Source of the DNA: Hymenobacter sp. GOD-10R
GTDB lineage: Bacteria; Bacteroidota; Bacteroidia; Cytophagales; Hymenobacteraceae
DNA length: 64,000 nucleotides
Assembly: GCF_035609205.1 (NCBI RefSeq)
Contig: NZ_CP141184.1
Span: 6,691,971-6,755,970, forward strand
Direction: 5' to 3'
Part shown: positions 62,131-64,000 of the stretch, one piece after another
How the letters are laid out: every line of letters begins with the position of its first letter
Numbering within the stretch: position 1 is the stretch's first letter
Position numbers and translations under genes: made by a program
Notes under the pieces: model-generated
Told to the model about the DNA's origin: nothing
What the model saw: the letters and a program-made list of their open reading frames with translations, nothing else
Database searches by the model: none

Positions 62131-62973
62131 ATGGTAGTTACCATCATAGGTATTGGTTTGATTGGCGGTTCACTGGCGCTGAGTCTGCGGCAAACGGGCA
62201 TTGCGTCCCGCATCATCGGCCTCGACCGCAACCCCGAAAACCAACAGAAAGCCTTGGAGCTAGGTCTGGTGGATGAAGTAACCGACGACCTAGCCTCTGC
62301 CGTGCACCGCTCCGACTTAGTGGTTGTGGCCGTGCCCATGGACGCTATGCTCACGGTACTGCCGCAGGTGTTAGCGCTGGTTGATAAACAAGTAGTTATC
62401 GACGTAGGCTCTACCAAGCAACAGCTTCTGGAAGCCATCAAAGACAACACCAAGCGCGGCCGTTTCGTGGCTGTGCACCCGATGGCGGGTACAGAATATT
62501 CGGGCCCGGAGGCCGCCATTCCGCATCTGTTCGATGGCAAGACGCTCGTGATTTGCGACGCCGAAAGCAGTGACCCGGATGCTGTGGCGCTGGTGGAGCA
62601 GACCTTTCAGCAGCTGCCCATGCGCCTCGTGTACCTAGGTGCCACCGAGCACGATGTACACACGGCGTACATCTCGCACATTTCCCACATCACTTCTTTT
62701 GCCTTGGCACTCACCGTCTTGGAAAAAGAAAAGGAGGAGCAACGTATATTTGAGCTAGCCAGCGGCGGTTTTGAATCGACTGTGCGCTTGGCGAAAAGCT
62801 CTGCGGCTATGTGGGTTCCTATCTTTCGCCAAAATCGCACGAACGTGCTCGACGTCCTCGACGAGCATTTGCGCCAGCTCCAACATATGCGCGACCTGAT
62901 TGCGCAGGAAAACTACCCAGCGGTGACCGACCTGATTCACCAAGCCAACCTCATCCGTAAAATCTTGAAGTAG
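62131..62973 (+). CDS. tyrA: Prephenate dehydrogenase
   Basis: A 280-residue NAD(P)-dependent enzyme for Tyr synthesis. ATG at 62131, three bases after the aminotransferase stop. The Rossmann motif is GIGLIGGSLALSL; VVAVPMDAMLTVLPQVLALV, VIDVGSTKQQLLEAI and VHPMAGTEYSGPEAA follow (substrate-binding His). The helical dimer domain contains HDVHTAYISHISHITSFALA. No ACT domain is present, so feedback must come from elsewhere. Confidence 0.96.
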   Translation: MVVTIIGIGLIGGSLALSLRQTGIASRIIGLDRNPENQQKALELGLVDEVTDDLASAVHRSDLVVVAVPMDAMLTVLPQVLALVDKQVVIDVGSTKQQLLEAIKDNTKRGRFVAVHPMAGTEYSGPEAAIPHLFDGKTLVICDAESSDPDAVALVEQTFQQLPMRLVYLGATEHDVHTAYISHISHITSFALALTVLEKEKEEQRIFELASGGFESTVRLAKSSAAMWVPIFRQNRTNVLDVLDEHLRQLQHMRDLIAQENYPAVTDLIHQANLIRKILK

Positions 62974-62983
62974 TTTATAAACC

Positions 62984-64000
62984 ATGGAACAAACCGCACC
63001 CGTGGCCGCCATCGAGCAGCCCCTCATCCGCAAAAAGCCACTCATCATCTCGGGCCCTTGCAGCGCCGAAACTGAGCAGCAAACCATCGAAACCTGCACG
63101 CGCCTAGCTGCTACCGGCAAAGTGGACATGCTGCGCGCTGGTATCTGGAAGCCCCGCACCAAGCCGGGCCTGTTCGAAGGTATCGGCACGAAAGGTCTGC
63201 CTTGGTTGAAGAAAGCCAAAGAGATGACGGGTCTGCCCATCACGGTGGAAGTAGCGACGGCTAAGCACGTTGAGGACTGCCTAGCTTTCGACGTGGATGT
63301 GCTCTGGATTGGTGCTCGCACCACGGTAAACCCCTTCTCGGTGCAGGAAGTGGCCGACGCACTACGCGGCGTGGACATTCCGGTGCTCATTAAGAACCCT
63401 ATCAACCCCGACCTGGAGCTGTGGATGGGCGGCGTAGAGCGCATCTCGAAGGCTGGCATCAAGAACATCGGCCTGATTCACCGCGGCTTCTCGAACTACG
63501 GCAACACCGAATACCGCAATGCTCCCATGTGGCACCTGCCCATCGAGATGAAGCGCCGTCTGCCCGACATGCCGCTCATCTGCGACCCCAGCCACATCGG
63601 TGGCCGCCGCGACGTATTGCAGAGCCTAGCTCAAAAGTCCATCGACCTTGACTTCGATGGTCTGATGATCGAGTCACACATCGACCCCGATAACGCCTGG
63701 AGCGACGCCAAGCAGCAAGTAACCCCCGAGCGCCTTGCCGAACTCCTCGATGGCCTCGTATGGCGTCAGGAAACCACTGATAAGCAAGAGTTTCTGACCG
63801 CGCTAGAGAAGCTGCGCCAGCAGATCAACCACCTCGACGACGAGATTCTACAACTCATCAGCAACCGCATGGCAGTGGCCGAGAAGATCGGTACCTACAA
63901 GAAGGAGAACAACATCACCATCTTGCAGCCCAACCGTTGGAGCGAAATCCTCGACCGTGGCGTAGCCAAAGGCGCCAAGCTAGGTTTGACTGAAGACTTC
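62984..64000 (+). CDS. aroF: Bifunctional DAHP synthase/chorismate mutase (partial, right edge)
   Basis: At least 339 residues, starting with ATG at 62984 and open at the right edge. Residues about 15-265 form the DAHP synthase barrel: ISGPCSAETEQQTIETCTRL, AGIWKPRTKPGLFEGIG, LIKNPINPDLELWMGGVE, HRGFSNYG and ICDPSHIGGRRDVLQSLA. From about residue 268 a type II chorismate mutase follows (LEKLRQQINHLDDEILQLIS, NRMAVAEKIGTYKKENN). The enzyme makes the first shikimate intermediate and also isomerises chorismate to prephenate, feeding both pheA and tyrA in this operon. Confidence 0.95.
   Translation, partial: MEQTAPVAAIEQPLIRKKPLIISGPCSAETEQQTIETCTRLAATGKVDMLRAGIWKPRTKPGLFEGIGTKGLPWLKKAKEMTGLPITVEVATAKHVEDCLAFDVDVLWIGARTTVNPFSVQEVADALRGVDIPVLIKNPINPDLELWMGGVERISKAGIKNIGLIHRGFSNYGNTEYRNAPMWHLPIEMKRRLPDMPLICDPSHIGGRRDVLQSLAQKSIDLDFDGLMIESHIDPDNAWSDAKQQVTPERLAELLDGLVWRQETTDKQEFLTALEKLRQQINHLDDEILQLISNRMAVAEKIGTYKKENNITILQPNRWSEILDRGVAKGAKLGLTEDF

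Noticed and set aside
1..64000. tRNA, rRNA, phage or insertion-sequence genes
   Set aside because: None recognised on either strand by eye; intergenic gaps lack cloverleaf-like segments ending in CCA or transposase motifs.

Overview
The window looks like a chromosomal segment from a gliding-type Bacteroidota, most likely Hymenobacter or a close relative. The evidence is protein content typical of the phylum: type IX secretion (T9SS) C-terminal sorting domains, the gliding lipoprotein GldJ, a PorP/SprF protein, a DUF4175 giant, DUF4382, an outer-membrane receptor with a carboxypeptidase-regulatory N-terminus, and ECF sigma/anti-sigma pairs. Promoter-like TTTG / TAnnTTTG elements of the Bacteroidota type can be seen in several places. 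The base composition is moderately GC-rich. No phage, insertion sequence, CRISPR array, tRNA or rRNA gene was recognised.

Layout. 1-9 kb holds a partial RND/MMPL exporter, a small unknown protein, a large secreted SBBP/PKD protein, glycyl-tRNA synthetase and a PiT phosphate transporter. 9-11 kb holds two small conserved genes flanked by many DnaA boxes (TTATCCACA); the gene-free stretch at about 10.14-11.05 kb is a strong candidate replication origin. 11.4-30 kb carries an aldo/keto reductase with an AraC regulator, then a mostly minus-strand block: Ig-like lipoprotein, methyltransferase, mnmG, an arginyltransferase-like protein, ybeY with an RsbW-like ATPase, DUF4175, exonuclease III, an AhpD-like protein, then comF (+), gldJ and porP/sprF. 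30-40 kb holds AsmA, a DUF4382 lipoprotein, a thioredoxin-like protein, DinB, a DGK-type kinase, a GNAT, a DHH phosphoesterase and fumC. 40-53 kb is rich in envelope signalling: a dodecin-like protein, two ECF sigma/anti-sigma pairs (one anti-sigma is fused to a TonB C-terminus, the other carries HEAT-like repeats), a Kelch/T9SS protein, two tandem von Willebrand A proteins, a porin-like barrel and two DUF4097 proteins. 53-60 kb holds a TonB-dependent-type receptor behind a promoter with three matching palindromic operators, a second AraC regulator, a PRISE-type reductase and an EthD-like protein.

60-64 kb is an aromatic amino acid operon (pheA, aminotransferase, tyrA, DAHP synthase/chorismate mutase). 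It is preceded by what read as two complete, tandem ribosome-mediated attenuators. Each has its own Phe/Tyr-loaded leader peptide, antiterminator and terminator. This is the most striking regulatory structure in the window.

Other unusual items are a decayed ybeY 3' end lying in a duplicated segment around the arginyltransferase-like gene, several families of long intergenic hairpin repeats, and a marked excess of the hexamer CTAGGT/ACCTAG. Start codons were chosen by eye from family alignments remembered, signal peptides and gene overlaps. Function calls come from motif recognition, not from searches.
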